This document shows, one piece after another, positions 62,056 to 64,000 of a stretch of 64,000 nucleotides of DNA. The stretch is from Bacillus sp. FJAT-42376 (GTDB taxonomy: Bacteria; Bacillota; Bacilli; Bacillales; Bacillaceae). The position numbers and the translations under genes are program-made. The notes beneath the pieces were generated by a model. That model searched no databases. It saw only the letters and a list, made by a program, of their open reading frames with translations, and was not told the origin of the DNA. The stretch lies in contig NZ_CP033906.1 of NCBI RefSeq assembly GCF_003816055.1, positions 2,790,001-2,854,000 on the forward strand, in the 5' to 3' direction. Positions within the stretch are counted from its first letter, which is position 1. Each line of letters starts with the position of its first letter.

Positions 62056-62649
62056 ATGAGGCCGAATCTGACTCTATCTATTGCTGTACAGGAATTCACC
62101 AACTATTATTGGTTAAAAGAGGAGCTGCAGTTTTTTTGCAGAGAGCATGGACTATCCCCCTCTGGTTCCAAATCAGAGCTTTCCTCGAGAATTGTAGCGT
62201 TTTTGCAGACAGGAGAAATTTTAAAGCCGAAACGATCTGCAAATCCTCCTGGAAGAGAAGAGACCCGCCGCGAGCTGACTCTGGAAACGGTGATTACGGA
62301 GAACCACCGCTGCAGCCAGGAAGCAAGAGCCTTCTTTAAGACAGTGATTGGACCGGGATTTCATTTTTCTACCTACATACAGAACTATTTCAAAACGCAT
62401 GCAGGGTATACATATAAGGATGCTGTAACAGCCTGGCATGAAGAGGAAGAACGAAAAAAAGACCCTTCCTACAAAACAGCCATTTCCCCGCAATTTCAAT
62501 ACAACCAGTTCACCCGCGACTTTTTCGCAGACCCTGCAAATAAAGGAAAAAAGCGCAAAGAAGCTGTTGAGGCATGGAATACAGTCAAAAACCTTCCCGG
62601 CGGCAGCAAGTACAAGCATAACGGGCTTCATACGGATAAGAAAGATTGA
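62056..62649 (+). CDS. SAP-like / DUF6434 protein
   Basis: A 197-residue basic protein. The N-terminal segment YWLKEELQFFCREHGLSPSG with KSELSSRIVAFL resembles a SAP helix-extension-helix DNA-binding motif. The C-terminal half contains two related stretches (FHFSTYIQNYFKTHAGYTYK and FQYNQFTRDFFADPANKGKK), each followed by a DAV or EAV-AW motif, fitting the DUF6434 domain. A nucleic-acid-binding role is inferred. AGGAGG-like sequence precedes ATG, and an SDR gene begins 12 bp after it on the same strand. Confidence 0.8.
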   Translation: MRPNLTLSIAVQEFTNYYWLKEELQFFCREHGLSPSGSKSELSSRIVAFLQTGEILKPKRSANPPGREETRRELTLETVITENHRCSQEARAFFKTVIGPGFHFSTYIQNYFKTHAGYTYKDAVTAWHEEEERKKDPSYKTAISPQFQYNQFTRDFFADPANKGKKRKEAVEAWNTVKNLPGGSKYKHNGLHTDKKD

Positions 62650-62661
62650 AGGAGAAATGGG

Positions 62662-63546
62662 ATGAAGAATGCAAAAATAGCGATTGAAAATACATCAAAC
62701 AAAAAAACGATCCTCATCACCGGGGCGTCAAGCGGATTTGGGATGCTCGCTTCCCTTGAATTAGCCAAAAAAGGCCACACCGTAATCGCAGCTATAAGAA
62801 ATATGGATAAATCGAAGGAACTTTTAAAACTAGCAGAGCATAACGGGTGTGCAGAAAAGATTTCGATCCATCCTCTGGATGTGACCAGTGCTGACTCGAT
62901 CGAGGCACTCCAGCAGTTTCTGAAAAAAACCGGAAAGATTGATGTCCTGATCAACAACGCGGGATTTGCCTTCGGAGGGTTCAGTGAAGAAATTACGATC
63001 TTAGAGTTTAAAGAGCAATTTGAAACGAATTTCTTTGGTGCCATCGCGGTCACTCAGGCTGTTCTTCCTTTCATGCGCGCCCAGAAAAGCGGAAAGATCA
63101 TCAACATGAGCAGCATAAGCGGACTGATCGGTTTTCCGGGTCTGTCCCCTTACGTCTCATCCAAGCATGCACTTGAGGGATTTAGTGAAAGCCTTCGTTT
63201 GGAAGTGAAACCGTTTGGCATTGATGTCATGCTGATTGAGCCGGGATCCTTTTCAACGAACATTTGGACAACTGGGAAAAAGGTGGCGGAAGTATCGATG
63301 GACCCGCATTCTCCCTACTTTTCTTATATGACAGGAATTGAAAATGAGCTGGAACGAGGTAGTGCAAAACATGGGGATCCAATGGATGTGGTGCGATTAA
63401 TAACCGTTTTATGCGAAAAACGCAGGGTGAATAAGCTCAGATATCCAATTGGAAAGGGAGTCCGGTTAACGCTCCTTTTAAAAAGAGTATTGCCCTGGCG
63501 TATTTGGGAATCCATTATCATACGCCGACTTTTGCCGAAAAAATAA
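62662..63546 (+). CDS. SDR-family oxidoreductase
   Basis: A 294-residue short-chain dehydrogenase. The cofactor site is LITGASSGFGMLASLELAKK near residues 18-37, NNAGFAFGG near 97, and the catalytic set is MSSISG and YVSSKHALEGFSESLRLE near 171-188. The C-terminus is basic (LLLKRVLPWRIWESIIIRRL) and may bind a membrane. Arginine after the glycine motif (AAIRNMDKS) suggests NADP. The substrate is unknown. It is probably co-transcribed with the DUF6434 gene 12 bp upstream. Confidence 0.9.
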   Translation: MKNAKIAIENTSNKKTILITGASSGFGMLASLELAKKGHTVIAAIRNMDKSKELLKLAEHNGCAEKISIHPLDVTSADSIEALQQFLKKTGKIDVLINNAGFAFGGFSEEITILEFKEQFETNFFGAIAVTQAVLPFMRAQKSGKIINMSSISGLIGFPGLSPYVSSKHALEGFSESLRLEVKPFGIDVMLIEPGSFSTNIWTTGKKVAEVSMDPHSPYFSYMTGIENELERGSAKHGDPMDVVRLITVLCEKRRVNKLRYPIGKGVRLTLLLKRVLPWRIWESIIIRRLLPKK

Positions 63547-63548
63547 AA

Positions 63549-63576
63549 AAGAACCCGTCCAGCATGGGTTCTTTAA
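63549..63576. terminator. Bidirectional terminator between the SDR and DUF4395 genes
   Basis: AAAGAACCC and GGGTTCTTT pair around a 9-base loop; T-runs flank both ends, serving the two convergent genes. Confidence 0.85.
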
Positions 63577-63992
63577 ACACGGCTTGATTGTCTGCGGTGA
63601 CGGTATTGCTGCCATTGGAAGCGGATAAAGCATCCGATGCAGAATCCAAGGATTGCAATAAAGGCTGAGAGAGCAACCATTGCCGTGAAAACATAAGCAA
63701 GTATCATCCAGTGCATCACGTACCCAATAAAACCAAGAGCAAGACAGCTTACGGCAATCGCCTGGTTAAACTGCTGCTGATCAAAATCCTCCGGAATGTA
63801 GGCGGATGCCGGTTTTCTCAGGAATAGTCCGGCCGTCTTCATGATGGGATTAAAATTATAAATTAACCCCATTAATCCTGCTGCTAACGGAATGAGTAAA
63901 ATCCATCCCCAGCCAGTAAGCCATGCTGCTAAAACAGAAAGGACGATGAACCATTGATTGGTCAAAACAAGCGGTTTCGGAATGGTTTTCAT
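63573..63992 (-). CDS. DUF4395 membrane protein
   Basis: A 139-residue membrane protein with four hydrophobic segments (for example VLSVLAAWLTGWGWILLIP near residues 18-36 and AYVFTAMVALSAFIAILGF near 99). The C-terminal GFCIGCFIRFQWQQY carries the paired CxxC that is typical of the DUF4395 family. The function is unknown; relatives are often near thioredoxin-like genes, but none is seen here. It begins with ATG close to the right edge of the window. Confidence 0.85.
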   Translation of the reverse strand: MKTIPKPLVLTNQWFIVLSVLAAWLTGWGWILLIPLAAGLMGLIYNFNPIMKTAGLFLRKPASAYIPEDFDQQQFNQAIAVSCLALGFIGYVMHWMILAYVFTAMVALSAFIAILGFCIGCFIRFQWQQYRHRRQSSRV

Positions 63993-64000
63993 AAAAACCC

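Overview
The window looks like a chromosomal segment of a spore-forming Bacillaceae bacterium (Bacillus sensu lato; the codon use, ribosome binding sites and gene order are close to Bacillus subtilis, and a Metabacillus-like relative is plausible but not proven). The evidence is a long block whose order matches the B. subtilis region from recQ to yqkD: recQ-ypbB-fer-ribU-serA-rsiX-sigX-resEDCBA-rluB-spmBA-dacB-ypuI-scpBA-ypuF-rib operon-ppiB-ypuA-lysA-spoVA-spoIIA-dacF-pdp-pupG-deoB-xerD-yqzK-fur-spoIIM-endoQ-nudF-mciZ-yqkF-yqkD. Most genes lie on the minus strand.

Positions 1-5.4 kb hold the start of recQ, ypbB, ferredoxin, the riboflavin transporter gene ribU under an FMN riboswitch, serA and a PHP-domain phosphatase. 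Positions 5.4-14.0 kb hold the envelope-stress pair sigX-rsiX, with an autoregulatory ECF promoter still visible, a PduO-type cobalamin adenosyltransferase overlapping resE, and the resABCDE cytochrome c maturation and redox-sensing operon.

Positions 14.0-17.1 kb are an accessory island between resA and rluB, genes that are neighbours in B. subtilis. It holds a mosaic of structured palindromic repeats, an intact IS3-family insertion sequence with a slippery A-run between orfA and orfB, a 41-bp alternating tandem repeat, and a nested repeat bounded by 16-bp inverted repeats. This is the least explained part of the window.

Positions 17.1-30 kb hold rluB, the spore maturation genes spmAB and dacB behind a sigma-E-like promoter, the condensin genes scpAB, an unlisted 32-residue YjcZ-type protein with a sigma-K-like promoter, the rib operon ribD-E-BA-H-T with its own FMN riboswitch, a HAD phosphatase, a LysM-CAP secreted protein, ppiB and ypuA. 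Positions 31-41 kb hold lysA and the sporulation core: the spoVA operon (with a near-consensus sigma-G promoter) and dacF-spoIIAA-spoIIAB-sigF. Positions 40.7-46.8 kb hold the nucleoside catabolic operon deoB-pupG-pdp with a palindrome at its start site, xerD, yqzK, fur with a perfect PerR box upstream, and spoIIM with a sigma-E-like promoter.

Positions 46.9-64 kb are more variable: a PhoX-type phosphatase with three C-terminal repeats, endonuclease Q, nudF, mciZ (a 40-residue FtsZ inhibitor), yqkF, two SDR oxidoreductases, a CoA-transferase/thiolase operon divergent from HMG-CoA lyase, two YqkD-like hydrolase paralogs enclosing a GNAT acetyltransferase and an S51-type peptidase, an orphan TerD protein, a SAP/DUF6434 protein and a DUF4395 membrane protein. 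I found no rRNA, tRNA, CRISPR array, prophage or recognisable defence system. A dispersed palindromic repeat occurs four times (two full copies in the 16-17 kb island, a shrunken one inside the rib operon, a decayed one near 53.9 kb).
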